From: Cyanoderma ruficeps
Taxonomy: Eukaryota; Chordata; Aves; Passeriformes; Timaliidae
NCBI GenBank assembly: GCA_008694505.1
Contig: VZDJ01000174.1
Coordinates: 5,536,601 to 5,600,600 of the forward strand
Reading direction: 5' to 3'
Length of the DNA: 64,000 nt
Positions 1-11,047 of the stretch are shown piece by piece. The position numbers and the translations under genes are program-made. The notes beneath the pieces were generated by a model that did not search any database, was not told where the DNA came from, and saw nothing but the letters and a program-made list of their open reading frames with translations. Position 1 is the stretch's first letter; each line of letters opens with the position of its first letter.

Positions 1-180
1 AGAGCCATAAATTCACTTTGCAGCTTGTTTTCAAGTGGTGACTGTAGAGGGAAGCCTAGGAGAGCTAAACAGAGCACAGCAGTGGGCTGGGGTACTCTTA
101 ATGAAAGCACAAAAACATTTAGACACAGTCCCTCTGCACACCACTAATGGATGTTGTATTTTTCCTTTTTTTTTCAACAG

Positions 181-291
181 GGAGTATCCTGACTTTTACA
201 AAAAGCTCTACAGTCTGTTGGACCCTTCCATCTATCACGTGAAGTACCGAGCTCGCTTTTTCCACCTGACTGATCTGTTTTTGTCTTCGTC
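181..291 (+). CDS. NOC4L: NOC4L internal coding exon (first in window)
   Basis: The exon is preceded by a long pyrimidine tract ending in CAACAG and followed by a GTAAGT donor at 292. Its first base completes a codon from the upstream exon; the frame then reads EYPDFYKKLYSLLDPS followed by IYHVKYRARFFHLTDLFLSS, and the last two bases (TC) form a serine codon with the next exon. This is a highly conserved stretch of the CBF/Mak21-type region of NOC4 proteins, rich in aromatic and basic residues. Reading straight through the donor meets a stop within a few bases, which supports the splice site. The exon length of 111 bp and its phases agree with the next exon. Confidence 0.95.
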
Positions 292-1527
292 GTAAGTAGC
301 ATCTTTATTATGTGTGCTCACATATTTTCCTCCTGCTTTTCTGTTCTTGAACAGTCTCCCACACGTCTGGATTTAATGTATTCAGTGTGGCTGCTGGATT
401 AGATACATTTTTATGGAGAAAACTGAATCCAAGACTATTATTGTAGTTTTGTGTGATTTTTCATATGCTATTTTTGAAGATTTGCCTCACAGCCATGGAT
501 TTTCAGAGAGGAAGAATTGCAGTTAGCTATCAGAGTTTGAGCTGCAAGTGCTTATGGATGTGTTTTTGATCTCTGTTCCACTTTGGGTGAAAGTGATGAA
601 TTTTCTGTCTTGTCTTTGTAAAAATGGAAAAGTAAAATTTGCAGGCTTTTTATAGATTGCGAAGCTGTTGATAAATGGGTGGCTTTTTGCAGACATAAAG
701 CACTGAAATGTGAAGTGTTTGACAGCCTGTCTTGATGTTGTCAGTTCGTTGTACACAGGGAAGGAGCTGGATAGGCAGCTGGTCATATAGCTCCTGTCAT
801 ATGTTATAAAATCAACCAAGAGCAACACTGCACCAGGCACTACATATCCAACCCCTGGTATTCCTGGTGTACAAGAGGCACAAGACCTGTGGGTAACTTT
901 GTTTGGCCTTGCAGGTGTAGTGAACTCTGACTGAAAATTGTCATTTTCATCCTGACTCTTCTGATGTGAAGAAGGGGTCTAAATGAGCTGGTTGCTGTTA
1001 GAAATTTGCATTTTTACTGTTAAAAAAAAAATAATTACACTGCACATTTACACTACACGGGAGCTTTATGTCCCCCTTAACAGCTGCAGTGCTTGGAAGT
1101 GTTATGTAAATTTAACACCATGGCCTGTGTATTAATTAAACCCACAAAATGACAAAAGAAGAATATAATTAAGATTGCCTGGCCAAGCACTCAGAAGTTT
1201 ATTAAAGGACTGAATAAAGTTTGCCACGAGAATGGCCGTGTACAGGGGCTGTGCTTGGGAAGGGTGCCACATGTCAGGATTGACTCTCACAGTAATCTGA
1301 GATAATTCATGCACTGAATGTAAATTCCCTCCAAAATTTGTTCCAGCGAGCACACAATATATTGCTGCTTAAAAGCAAGATTCCTAAAGCTTCTCTTTAT
1401 AAAAAAAAGGAGAAAAAGCCTGATGAGCCCCCTGATCTCTGATCTGCCGTGCTGTTAGGGTGGCTGAGGCTGCTGGCTCTCCTGCCAGGGCTGTAACAGG
1501 CTGCTCCCTCCTGTCCCCTGTCCCCAG
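292..1527 (+). other. NOC4L: NOC4L intron, 1236 bp
   Basis: The intron starts GTAAGT and ends CCCCAG after a C/T-rich tract. It contains a short A run near 1021-1031 and nothing coding that I can support. Small open frames on both strands show no conserved motif. Confidence 0.85.
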
Positions 1528-1691
1528 GCACTTGCCAGCCTACCTGGTGGCAGCGTTCATCAAGCGCCTGTCGCGGCTGGCGCTCACGGCCCCTCCCGAG
1601 GCTCTCCTCATGATCATTCCCTTCATCTGCAACCTCTTCCGGAGGCACCCTGCCTGCAGGGTGCTGGTGCACAGACCAGGAGGGCCAGCAG
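1528..1691 (+). CDS. NOC4L: NOC4L internal coding exon (LPAYLVAAF block)
   Basis: The acceptor is CCCCAG at 1522-1527 and the donor is CAG|GTAAGA at 1691/1692. The first base closes the serine codon left open by the previous exon. Translation then gives HLPAYLVAAFIKRLSRLALT, followed by APPEALLMIIPFICNLFRRH and PACRVLVHRPGGPA, and the last base opens a GAT codon completed downstream. This alternation of amphipathic helices (LPAYLVAAF, ALLMIIPFICNLFRRHP) is typical of the helical-repeat fold of the NOC4/CBF family and is nearly identical to vertebrate orthologues as I remember them. The exon is more GC-rich than its flanks, as expected for coding sequence. No frame break is seen. Confidence 0.95.
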
Positions 1692-2073
1692 GTAAGAGGG
1701 GACTTGTGTTAGGCCTTTAAGACAGCGTAAAAGAGGAGGATTCCTGTGGAGGAAAAAGGGAGATTCCAGTTCTGAGGTTTGGAAGGATCCCTTTGTCCTG
1801 TCCCTTGAGTTTGTGAAAGGTCAGCAGGTTCATGCTGTTAAATTCAAAGCTGTTCCAAATGCCCTGCTTCCTATGCTCTTTAAAAGTAACATGGCTCTGT
1901 AGTGCTGCCAGCAGGGACTCGTGGGTCATGCTGGGTTGTGTCAGTTTGTCCCTGGACCATAAATGACTTGGGAAGGAGCAGCTCTGGCTGCAGCACTGCT
2001 CTGGGCCTGTGTTCCCTTTGGGTTCGTGTACATCACAGACCAGGTATTAGCTCTGTATCTCCTATGTCCTTAG
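1692..2073 (+). other. NOC4L: NOC4L intron, 382 bp
   Basis: The intron runs from GTAAGA to CCTTAG. It joins phase-1 exon ends, so that G plus AT forms an aspartate codon. No other feature is visible. Confidence 0.85.
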
Positions 2074-2156
2074 ATATGTCAGAAGATCCATATGTTATGG
2101 AGGAGGAGGAGCCATCTAAAAGCAGGGCTTTGGAGAGCTCTCTCTGGGAGATTCAG
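2074..2156 (+). CDS. NOC4L: NOC4L internal coding exon (SRALESSLWEIQ block)
   Basis: The acceptor is TCCTTAG, ending at 2073; the donor is CAG|GTATGT at 2156/2157. With the preceding G the frame reads DMSEDPYVMEEEEPSKS followed by RALESSLWEIQ and ends on a complete codon. The first half is an acidic, poorly conserved linker with four GAG codons in a row (2100-2111). The second half, SRALESSLWEIQ, is a diagnostic conserved motif near the end of the CBF/Mak21 region in vertebrate NOC4L. The 83-bp length fits phases 1 and 0. Confidence 0.95.
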
Positions 2157-2909
2157 GTATGTCATCCCAGAATGAGCATCTGGGTCTGCTATGGGTCTCT
2201 TCCACCCTTGCTGCTTCCTTGACATATGTTGGCAATGGACAGCCCCTCTCAAAAGAACCTACTTGACATATCTCTTGTAAATGAGGTGAATTCTTTCACT
2301 CTGCATCATTTTCTACCCTAGCAAAGGATTCCATACAGTGGAGAAACGTACATGCTGATTGATGGGTGGCTTGTGAGCACACATTTCAACTTGAAGTTCA
2401 GAGCTGAAACAGACTAAATAGCTGCAAAAGTACCAGGCTTCTTATTTGCTCTGGAGGGGAGAGAGGAACTTGGTGAGCACTGATGGAAGTGAATTGAGAA
2501 GAGGCAGGTTATCCTCTAGAAATGGGCGAGGGGTTTGTGTAGGGGGCTGAAGCCGCAGCAGGAATGATGTGCAGGAGCTGCAATCCCGGAGAGCTGGAGC
2601 TTGGCTATGGCCTGAGGGCACTGTGAGGCAGCAGAATTGGGTTATGCAGTGTAGGCATGGCCTGTGGATGAATTTGTCTTGAGGTGGATGTGGCCATGTG
2701 AGAGGAGCCTTTGGCATGTTTGAAAGATGCCTGAAATGAGGAATTCTTGAAGCTCTGTAGTAGCATGGTGCAGCTAACTTGGATCCGATGGAATTTGGTG
2801 GTCACTGAAGATCTGACCAACCAATGGGCAGAGTCCTGTGTGGGAATGCAGATGGATGTGTGTCACCCTGTACTTATTGGATTATCTCCTGTTTGTCTTG
2901 CTTTTTCAG
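2157..2909 (+). other. NOC4L: NOC4L intron, 753 bp
   Basis: The intron runs from GTATGT to CTTTTTCAG. No repeat or RNA gene was recognised within it. Confidence 0.85.
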
Positions 2910-3023
2910 TCTCTCCAGAACCATTATCACCCAGATGTGGCCAAGGCAGCTGCTGTCCTGAACCAGTCTCTGTCAGAAATGGAGGATGACATATCAGGGC
3001 TCCTGGAGCTCTCAGCTTCTGAG
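2910..3023 (+). CDS. NOC4L: NOC4L internal coding exon (HYHPDVAKAA block)
   Basis: The acceptor is CTTTTTCAG, ending at 2909; the donor is GAG|GTAATG at 3023/3024. The exon is phase 0 at both ends and is 114 bp (38 codons). It encodes SLQNHYHPDVAKAAAVLNQS followed by LSEMEDDISGLLELSASE. The HYHPDV..AA block is a conserved NOC4 signature following the CBF/Mak21 region. Translation through the donor soon reaches a stop, which supports the splice call. Confidence 0.95.
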
Positions 3024-3330
3024 GTAATGTTGCTGTGCCTTTGTGAATGACTGGACCTAGAGGAAAGGAGATTCTGGATGCAGCAGCCATGTCCTGTTCA
3101 TCTGCCTTACTGCTGGGGAGGGAGCTACACTGACTTGGTTACCCAGAACCAGGGCAAACCAGGAAAATGGGCTGTTAAATAACAGCATGAGCAGCAGTGG
3201 TGACAGGACTGGCTTTTTGGTTTTGAAGTGTTTATTTGCTGGATGTTTTAAGACTTTAGAGTGAGCAGTGTTGTTGGGGTGAAGAGCTTGTACTGAGTTG
3301 TGACAATATTTTCTGGGTTTTATTTTGCAG
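3024..3330 (+). other. NOC4L: NOC4L last intron, 307 bp
   Basis: A short intron from GTAATG to TATTTTGCAG. It is phase 0. Confidence 0.85.
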
Positions 3331-3447
3331 CTTTTTGACAAAGAAGTAAAGAAAAAGGCTGTTGATGTGCCCTTGGAGTTTGAGCAAGTACGGGGTCTGT
3401 TTGGGAAGAAAAATGATATTTTTGCAGAGCACTTCAGTTTAGACTGA
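3331..3447 (+). CDS. NOC4L: NOC4L terminal coding exon with stop codon
   Basis: The acceptor is TATTTTGCAG, ending at 3330; the stop codon TGA is at 3445-3447. The exon encodes LFDKEVKKKAVDVPLEFEQV, then RGLFGKKNDIFAEHFSLD and the stop. The lysine-rich KEVKKK segment followed by PLEFE and a final AEHFSLD tail matches the C terminus of vertebrate NOC4L as I recall it (mammalian copies end in a similar QHFTLS-type tail). The frame is open and intact through the stop, so the gene appears functional in the part seen. Confidence 0.95.
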   Translation, partial: LFDKEVKKKAVDVPLEFEQVRGLFGKKNDIFAEHFSLD

Positions 3448-3885
3448 TGCCATCTCCTGCCAGAACACACCTGTCAGCAGCTGGATCTTAGGGACACGCT
3501 GGAAGCTCCCATGTGCTCAGCAGCCCTTCCCTGTGAGGAGAGCTGGACTGCTTGAGCTGCAGCCTTCTTCAGTGCCCCTGCCACTGCCCCTGGATGGACT
3601 GTGCTGGTTCTTGCATCCACACTTGCATGCTGCCACCTGGTATTTGGGAGGGATTTTTCCTCAGAGCAAGGGTCTCTGGACCTCATGTTCATGGCTGGGA
3701 TCCCAGTCCTTCCCCCAGAACTGCTGGTGCTGGCTGTGACCAGGGGCTGCATCAACAGACATCTCACTGCTGTTTGTGGCACTGAGGGGAATTGCATTCT
3801 CTGACTGCTCTTATTTTTCAGATGTTTTACTTTTATACGAGAGCTGACAGCCTGTTTGTAATAAATGTCTTCAATACATAAGTGT
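3448..3885 (+). other. NOC4L: NOC4L 3' UTR
   Basis: This is non-coding sequence between the TGA at 3445-3447 and the expected cleavage site 15-25 bases past the AATAAA at 3860. At about 430 bases it is a short 3' UTR. The end point is inferred from the poly(A) signal. Open frames that run through it have no protein similarity that I recognise. Confidence 0.7.
3860..3865 (+). terminator. NOC4L: Poly(A) signal AATAAA of NOC4L
   Basis: A canonical AATAAA sits about 415 bases after the stop codon, followed by a T-rich downstream stretch (around 3895-3930). It is the first canonical signal downstream of the stop. Confidence 0.8.
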
Positions 3886-6800
3886 AAACACCTGTTATAT
3901 TGTAATTATATTTTTATATGCATTTTTAAGCTCATCTTCAGAGGGATGTTTATCTTCCTTGTACTCAGCACTCCCACGTTCAAGGCATTGAAACTGGTTT
4001 TTCTAACAACTCAGAAGATGCTCAGTAAATCCATCTATGAACTGTTGCTGGTGTTCCTTCCTGTACATCCATCTCATGCACTCAGGTTGCTGGATTCCAA
4101 ATGCTCATGAGCTTTGGAAGTGAACATAATCCTGGTGCCTGCTGTAGCCAGGGAGGCCAGCTGATATGCAGTGGGAGGCTAATCCTTGAGTTTTGTTTCA
4201 GAATGATAAGCAGCTTGGTGTGGTTTTGCTTGCAGCCTGCGTGTGTTTTAGGAGCTCTGGCCAGAGTGTATCCAGGGGCTAATAATTTTTAACTCCACTG
4301 CTACTGGATGCTTTTGTTAATTTTTCATATGCTTCCAGAAGTCGTGCAGAAATTCCATTTGATAGGGTTCCACCCAAGGTTTTAAATTTGAGATAAACTC
4401 ATTATTAACAGCACAGACAAACTCAGGACTCTTTTTAAAACTAATTTTCAACAACTTAATGTTACTTCTTTAGATTTAAACTCTGCTTGCATAATTTGAG
4501 ATCATTTTTTGTGGAAGAGTAAATTACAATTAAGAAAGCGGAGGCTGAGAAATCCAATTTCTGGCAGCCAAGTCTGGTTAAGTCAAGGAAAACTGCAGCT
4601 GTCTTGGAGACACTGAAGTGTTAAATTTTCTTCATCCAGTGTTTTTCATGCTTTCCAGGCAGTGGACATGTCCTCACACNTTTTTTTTTTTTTTTTTTTT
4701 CCTTTCTGATGCTTTTGAATTCAGGTGAGGTGTTTCTGAGGATTGATATTTTTCCTCTTTTTCTTTTGGAAGTCTCTTTCTTTCTTCTTTGGTGAAAAAG
4801 CAATGCTTCCTCCCCCCTGGCCAGCCTGCTTTTATTCTTTCTTTGACTTCTGGTGTCTGAGGTAGGAAAGCAGAATGGTTGAGATGTAACTTTCAACTTG
4901 AGAGGCCTCAGTTCAGGTTCACCCAAGCCTTGTATTTCATCTCTAAGATGAGATGAAATGTCTTTGTCACTGGGTTTTGTCTGTGTGTGTTTGGTAAACA
5001 TCTTCAAGTGCTCTGCTGTAGCAATGAGAACCACATGGCTCACTTGTGAAAAGTCAGTGTATCATCTCAGATGAAATGGATGACTGTATTTAAAGAATGG
5101 ATGGCTTTCTCTGCATATTTTTATTCATGTTGGCCCCAGTTAGATCTGTGTTAATTGCTGGTGAGCAGTGTCATTCACTTCTGTTACATTGACACTCAGG
5201 GGTGTTGGGTTCTTTTTGGAAGTGCAAATATCAAACCACTTGGTCATGGGGCAAATCCAGGTCTCAAAGTGCTGAAAATGAGGGATTTTGGTTGGGTTCT
5301 TCTGTGTGCACAGAGAGTAAACAGAGTGTCCTCAGGGCTGTGTGACCCGTGTGCCTCTCTGTCCCTCTGGGGTCTCCTGGCACCTGACAGGGACACCCTG
5401 CTCGTGGGGCAGGTGGATTTGGTGGGGAATACTGGAAAGCAGCAGCTCCTGCCTTGTGGTGTGGCCCTGTGCTGCCTGTGAGGGAAGCCTTGTGTCTGAG
5501 ACCAACTCACCACAGCCCAAAGCATTATCCAAGCACCAGAAAAGGGATGTCATGGGAAGGGCTGTTTTTCAGGAGGAGGTCTGCAATGACACCACCATTT
5601 CCAGCGTTCCACCAGCCACGGATCCCAAGCACCACACTGCAATGAGCAGTGCCTGGATTGGAGCAGGATGCAATTCATGTTTCCCAGAGCATTCCCAGTG
5701 CCCGTGTGCTGCCTATGGCAGCTCCTCCTGACACTGAGACAGAGGCTCAGGCTGACACAGGATGTTTCCAGACTCCTCAGCACATTTCAGTGCTGAGCTG
5801 GAAATGCTGTTAGCACTTGGAGTATGTGCAGCTGACCTGGAGTGACTTAATTATTTTGTGATGATGCCTGGCAGCCCCAGCGCAGTCCCACTGTGCATGG
5901 TGCAAACAATCAAACCACGGCTAGCTCAGAGGAGCTTACAGCTGAAAGCCTGAGTGCACTTGAGACAAGCCTTGAAGGTCTTCCAGAGACTTCTTCCCCC
6001 AGCTCTGATGCTGCACTTACCTGAGCAGCATTTTAAAACCAGCTCTTAGGTGGAGATAGCTTTAAGCCCCTGCCTGTCCTTGGAAAAACATTTCATCTGG
6101 TCTTTCATCAACCTTTTATCTTTCAACTTTCACCCCTTTCCCCTCAATAGGAGGCATCAAGAAAAAAAATCAGCAGTTATAAATATTAAAAGTTTCATCT
6201 GCACAAAGTGAGCAACCCTTATCAGGCTGCACACCTGCTGCTGCTCCTGCTCTACAGGTCTCCACAGACTGTAGATTATAGATGCCTTAATCATGGGGTG
6301 TATTAACTGGAAGGCCAGATTGAAGTACCAGGCAGAGAGTGCATAAGTCACTCCTGTTATTATTTGATTTTTATCAGATGTAGGGGTGGGGGGTGAGGGC
6401 TGTTCTGGGGGGTTTTGTTGTTGTTGGGCAATTTCAGTGAGCATAAAAGATAGTTTTATGAAAACATTGACATAACCCCGCAGCCTCCCCACCCATCACT
6501 GCCTTGGTCCCCCAGCAGAGGGTAACAATAAGGTCTCTGATTCAATGGACTGCCCTTGATTTATTTTCCTGAGCTTCCATTCAAAGTCATCCCAATCTGG
6601 CTGCAAAATAGAGCTGCTCATCGAGATCATGATATGATTTATGTGGGGAGTCAAAGGTTGAGGTGCCCACAATGTTTGTGTTAATCAGCTTAGATTCTTA
6701 CTTTTAAGATATTCATTGGGAGATAGAGGGAAGTGCGAATTTACATCTGTAAATGGGTGCTGCTATTAGCATTAAGGTGGTTTCATATCCCTGAGATAGT

Positions 6801-7614
6801 GAGAGCTGCAGTGCAGCCATAACCCCTGTGTTTTCCTCTACTTAATTTTGAAAAACAAGCTCTCAGTTAATTTACATCCCTGCTCAGGCAAAAAGAGCTA
6901 CAGTTCAACTGACACTAGCCTTTTCCAGCACTATCATGATCAATATTCATTAACTGAAGCCTATTGTACTTGGAGATTTACTGCTATTAATAAGCCAAGA
7001 GTCTATCTTTGTGCAGTTTATGAAGAAAGTTTGAGACCTGTTACTAAAAAGAATTGCTTTTCTGCAGTTTCTTTGCCCTGGGCCATACTTGCACCTCTAA
7101 AAAGTGAGTTCTGGAGCATGTGAATAGAGCCAAAAGAGATAAAACCATAATGAAACTGCTGCCTTCTTCCAGAGAAATAAACCCCAGCAGACAGGATGCT
7201 CTGGTTGATGGTGCATGCAGAGATGTGAACGTCATCTCTGTCCTAACAGAGTTAAAAGCTGCAGACTCCGTGTCCTGCTGGTTATCCCCGTTTTGTTGAT
7301 AAATGCACAGACTGAACCTTATCAAAACGAGCAGGCTGCAGGCCTGCTAATGGCGCTGTGCTTGTGCTGAAGATAATTGATGCCTCAATAACACCATGTG
7401 TTATCCAGAGAGCGGCTGGAGCCGTGTGTGAGGAGAAGCATCAATCACAGGGGCTCGTGTTTAACTTTTATCAAATGTTTAGGTGGGTGGCAGGGTGCAT
7501 TCTTGGGCTGCTCTTGGGGAAAGAGTGTTGGGCTCCGAGATGCAAAGCGAATGAATCATCACATCCCTTTTCCTACATCGGTTCCTTGTACACGGGGAGT
7601 GTGAGGATTTACAT
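3886..7614. other. Intergenic, no gene recognised
   Basis: This stretch follows the NOC4L poly(A) site. It holds a single ambiguous base beside a poly-T tract (4680-4700), pyrimidine-rich sequence up to about 4800, and otherwise unique-looking DNA. The part from about 6600 to 7600 becomes AT-rich with scattered TAAT and GATA-type cores and leads into a CpG island. None of the open frames here (up to about 140 codons) shows a known motif. Confidence 0.6.
4680..4700 (+). repeat. Ambiguous base N plus 20-base poly-T tract
   Basis: The only N in the window is at 4680, directly followed by 20 T residues. This looks like an unresolved homopolymer or a closed assembly gap rather than biology. It could also be the reverse-strand A tail of an old retrotransposed copy, but I see no recognisable body next to it. 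Confidence 0.8.
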
Positions 7615-8440
7615 TTGAGTCATCTCGGCTGGAGATGGGAAATCCCACGTGCCGCGGTGCTGGAAGCGGAGCTTCGATGGCCGAGAGCTGCAGCCGGCAG
7701 GCAGGAGATGGCCCTGCTGGTGGTCGGGGTGACAGCCGCAGTGTCCCTGCCAGGATGGCAGTCCCGTGTCACCTGGATGGGAGGGGTGGGCAGGGGACCG
7801 CGCTGCAGCGCCCGGGGGAAAGGGGCTGCCCCGGCTGTGCCCCGTGGCCAGCGGAGCAGGGCCGGTGGCCACTAGAGGACGGTGCAGACCGGGAGCGGTG
7901 CCCGCCGCGCCGCCGCTGCTCCGCGGGTTCCCTGCCGGCTCCCTCACACCTCCATCGGCCTCCTCCGGCAGCTCCCCCGGGAATGCGGGTGCCCCCCGGG
8001 CTGGGCATGGCCCCCGTGGATTGTGAGCGCACAGGAGAGCGAAGCCCGCAGCAAACCGGGGCGCCGTGCGGGGTTAGGGGCTCCTGTGGTGGCCCTGCCC
8101 AAGGAACTGATCCCGCAGTGCCGTGGGGATGGCGGCTCTGCGGGGCTGAGGGTGATGGAAAGAGGGAAAAACAGAGATCCCAGAGCAGCCGGGTGTGGTG
8201 GGGAGTGACGGGACTGCGGGGCGGTGAATGGGGTGACCAGAGCCGGTGTCCTGTCCCCTCGCTGGGGCTGGCTCAGGGTGTCCCGGCAGGGGCTGTGGGG
8301 TGGGGACAGGAGGTGAACACAGCCTGTCTGAGTGGACAGTGCCGATCGCTCCTGCCGGCGCTGCCCTGGCAGTGTGACCGGCCCTCCAGCCCTCCCGTGT
8401 GTCCCCCCGCAGTGTCTGAGCCCCGGCAGCGAGCCCTGTG
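7615..8440. promoter_or_regulatory. CpG island without a recognisable gene
   Basis: GC content and CpG density rise abruptly relative to both flanks. I counted by eye about 47 CpG dinucleotides in 7621-8160, where GC is roughly two thirds, giving an observed/expected CpG ratio near 0.8. Density is highest around 7860-7980 and weakens after 8110, with a second rise at 8341-8420. A 307-codon open frame on + (7635-8558) and long frames on - span it, but GC-rich DNA has few stops and none of these frames has a recognisable domain. It could be the promoter of an unannotated (possibly non-coding) transcript or an orphan island acting as an enhancer. CpG richness is observed; the regulatory role is inferred. 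Confidence 0.7.
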
Positions 8441-11040
8441 CTGGCTGACTGCTCTGCTGGGGGAACAGCCTTCCCCTGCTTCTTCCCAAAGCAGCCTCCC
8501 ATGGCCTTTCATCCTTATGGTTTTAACCATGTCCTTAAAACGTTCAGTCCCAGCTTAGAAAAATATTCTGATCCAGGATGGCATTTAGATATTTATATGC
8601 TTTAAATATCTTGGCAGATGAAATGTAAATTTGTGCTTTAGAGCACTTGACTGTCTTTAACACTCCCCTGAATTCCTTGCTGAGGAGCTGGGCTGCAAAG
8701 CGCCCACCAGAGAATGTCTGAGCAGCACCCTGACAGGGCAAAGGCTGCAGCCCCAAGCACCAGGCTTGTTCTCAGAGCTCCCTTCAACCTACACAGCAAT
8801 TCCACCTCCAAAAACCTCATGGCAAGACAAAGGACTCAGTGCAATTGTGCAGCAAATCTGCTGGAGAAGCTCTGTCCCCAGAGCTGCTGGTTGTATAGGG
8901 ACCCCTTTATCCTTCTATAATGCATCATAAAGGCACTCTTGATATTTTTTTACTGCATACAGCAAAATAGATTTGGATTCTGCTTCTGTTTTAGCTGGTT
9001 CTAACACCATTCATCATGGCTGTATCTTAACAGGATCTTCCTTTGATAATAGGACTCCAAGCAGTGATGAAATAAAGTGAGATTAAAATAACTACATAAT
9101 AAAGTTCCAGATTAATCTGAAACTATGGTAAATCTGTCAGGGCTGTAGAAAGGCAATAGCTAAGCTGCATGGACTCAGTGTTCAGTGAATGACTGTGATA
9201 AAATATGTTGATCCACATTACAGCTTTATGTCTGTTTATGTATAATAACCATAACTACAGTTCAGCTGCAGTTTGGCACCTAAAAAACTCTCCTTTGAAT
9301 TTTTAACTTGTTGCATGTCTTTTGTTTGGCTTTTAATATCTGCAAATATTTTGGGAAAAAAAACGTTATAAGTGATAAGCATTGACTCAGCACAGGAGCT
9401 GCAAAGAAAATGGGAAGGACAAAATCCTCTCCCCTGCTAGGAGCTCTTTGGGTGTCTTGATTCAGCGTGGGACTCCTGCAATCCTGATTTCAGAGTGTAG
9501 CTGTAAAGCAGAGGGAGGTGGGGGGGGTGTGTGTGTGTGTCACAGGACTCTGTCGGTGCTGAGTCCCCTTTGTCCCATCTCCCACACACAGAGCTGGGTC
9601 TCCCAGGTTTTACAGCCCTGCATCTGGACACTTGTCCCTTTGTGGCAATCAAATGGCCCAGGCAGCCTCCTGGCCACTGATCCCATCAGGTGACTCTTGG
9701 CTTTTGGTTGAAAGCTTGTCATGGCTCCATCAAGAGAGGATTCAGGGCAGGGAAGGTGAACAGAGCATTGGGAACCAGGGGCTGCCTGGGCTCAGCTCAG
9801 GCTGCCTGTGCTCAGCCTTACACAAGAGCTGCAGTTCTGATTCCCTGCAAGCAGCAATTCAGGCTGCAGCTCCTCCACAGGCACAGCACAGCCCCATTCC
9901 TCCTGCTCTCATCCTGCTGAGCTCACAGCACAGGCTTGCAAACCTGGCAACTGAACTGCTCACTGAACAAATTGCAGATCATGTTGCTTTACAGAAGCAA
10001 TGATATTTTTGTATTCTTTGGATTTACTGTTCATTCTTCCAGTTCAGATCAGTGATCTGACACATGGCTCTGTTAGTGTATTGATTAGTCCAGAATCCCA
10101 TCTGCCACTTCCCTGCAGGGTATTGTAAAGCTATCACGAAGCCCTGAAACATTTCTGAAGGAATATCAGAGCCTCGTGCTCTCTGTGCCAGTGAGCATCT
10201 CATGGACCAGCTCTGATGGTAGAAGGGAGGAAGGTTACTGGAGCAGGCTTTTAAACGGAAGAGTAGAAATTATTTAGCAAGCTGATCCAGCCAGGAATCT
10301 TCCTCAGCCTGGGTCACATCAGCTCTCTTGTTGCCAGAGTTTTGCTCAATGAGATGAAGCCCCTGCAATGGCAGAGTGGAACAGCTCATGGTGGACTCTC
10401 CCATTTGCAGCTTGTCTATTGTGCCAAGCCCATCCCTTTCCCATTCCATGGCTCTGGCATTCAGCAGCTCTACAGCAGGGACCTGTGTGTCCCTTGAGGC
10501 CCAACATGGAAACCTGAGCATTGCCAAAATAACCCAGGAGCCTTGTACAGGCTTTGAGCAGGCATGGAAGGGAGGATCAGACTGCAGAGCTGGCTCACAA
10601 AGGGGTTTTCTCCACCCAGGCAGGAGTGGAAGGTGTGTCATAAGAAAGGGCCCAGCAGATACATCAAATGCAGAGCTTTGAATAGCTTAAGTGACATTAA
10701 TAGGGAGGACTTTTGTTCCCCTTGCTCTGCACTGCTGCAGAGCACTCTCATCCCCTGGGATGGACCTGATGGGCATTGGGGCTGCTCCTAAGAGCCCAAA
10801 GTGATGGACAGACTGATGGACAGAGCTGTCTGTCATCCAGTTTCCCAGTCAGGTATGAGGTGTAAGGTGCAGTGGTCAAATCCTTCTCCCCAGTGGAACA
10901 TCTCTCTCCAAGGACCCTCTTTCTCCCCACCCTCAGAGATGTATTTCAGTTCTTCTGAACCAGCTGATGTTAGAGAAGGAGATTTTGAATTTTGAACATG
11001 CAAGAAATTGCCCCTGTGGGCTTGAATTACTTATAGAAGA
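8441..11040. other. Intergenic, no gene recognised
   Basis: AT-rich unique sequence follows the CpG island (8560-9400). A short G run followed by (GT)n lies at 9522-9540, and 9600-10900 is moderately GC-rich. I see no splice-linked open frames, RNA genes or recognisable transposons. Confidence 0.6.
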
Positions 11041-11047
11041 TAAATGA

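Larger units (their letters stand above)
1..3885 (+). other. NOC4L: NOC4L gene, 3' portion (five exons, introns, 3' UTR)
   Basis: This is the 3' part of the gene for nucleolar complex protein 4 homolog. Five coding exons with canonical AG/GT borders keep one reading frame across four introns of 1236, 382, 753 and 307 bp. Together they encode about 195 C-terminal residues of a protein that is about 515 residues in vertebrates. NOC4 family proteins carry a CBF/Mak21 domain in their C-terminal half, pair with NOP14, and act in the nucleolus in 18S rRNA processing and 40S subunit assembly. The order and spacing of conserved blocks (DPSIYHVKYRARFFHL, LPAYLVAAFIKRLSRLALT, SRALESSLWEIQ, HYHPDVAKAA, terminal AEHFSLD) match my memory of vertebrate NOC4L. 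Positions 1-180 are the end of an upstream intron; earlier exons are outside the window. Confidence 0.95.

Noticed and set aside
35..180. Open frame extending upstream of the first NOC4L exon
   Set aside because: The sequence before 181 has an intron-like polypyrimidine tract and acceptor, and its translation does not match NOC4L.
4621..5043. 140-codon minus frame with a poly-K run
   Set aside because: It runs through the N and the poly-T tract; the lysine run is a homopolymer effect and no domain is seen.
7635..8558. 307-codon open frame on +, longest in the window
   Set aside because: It coincides with the CpG island, where stops are rare; several other frames on both strands are also long there. 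The product is low-complexity (G, P, R, S, A-rich) with no known domain.
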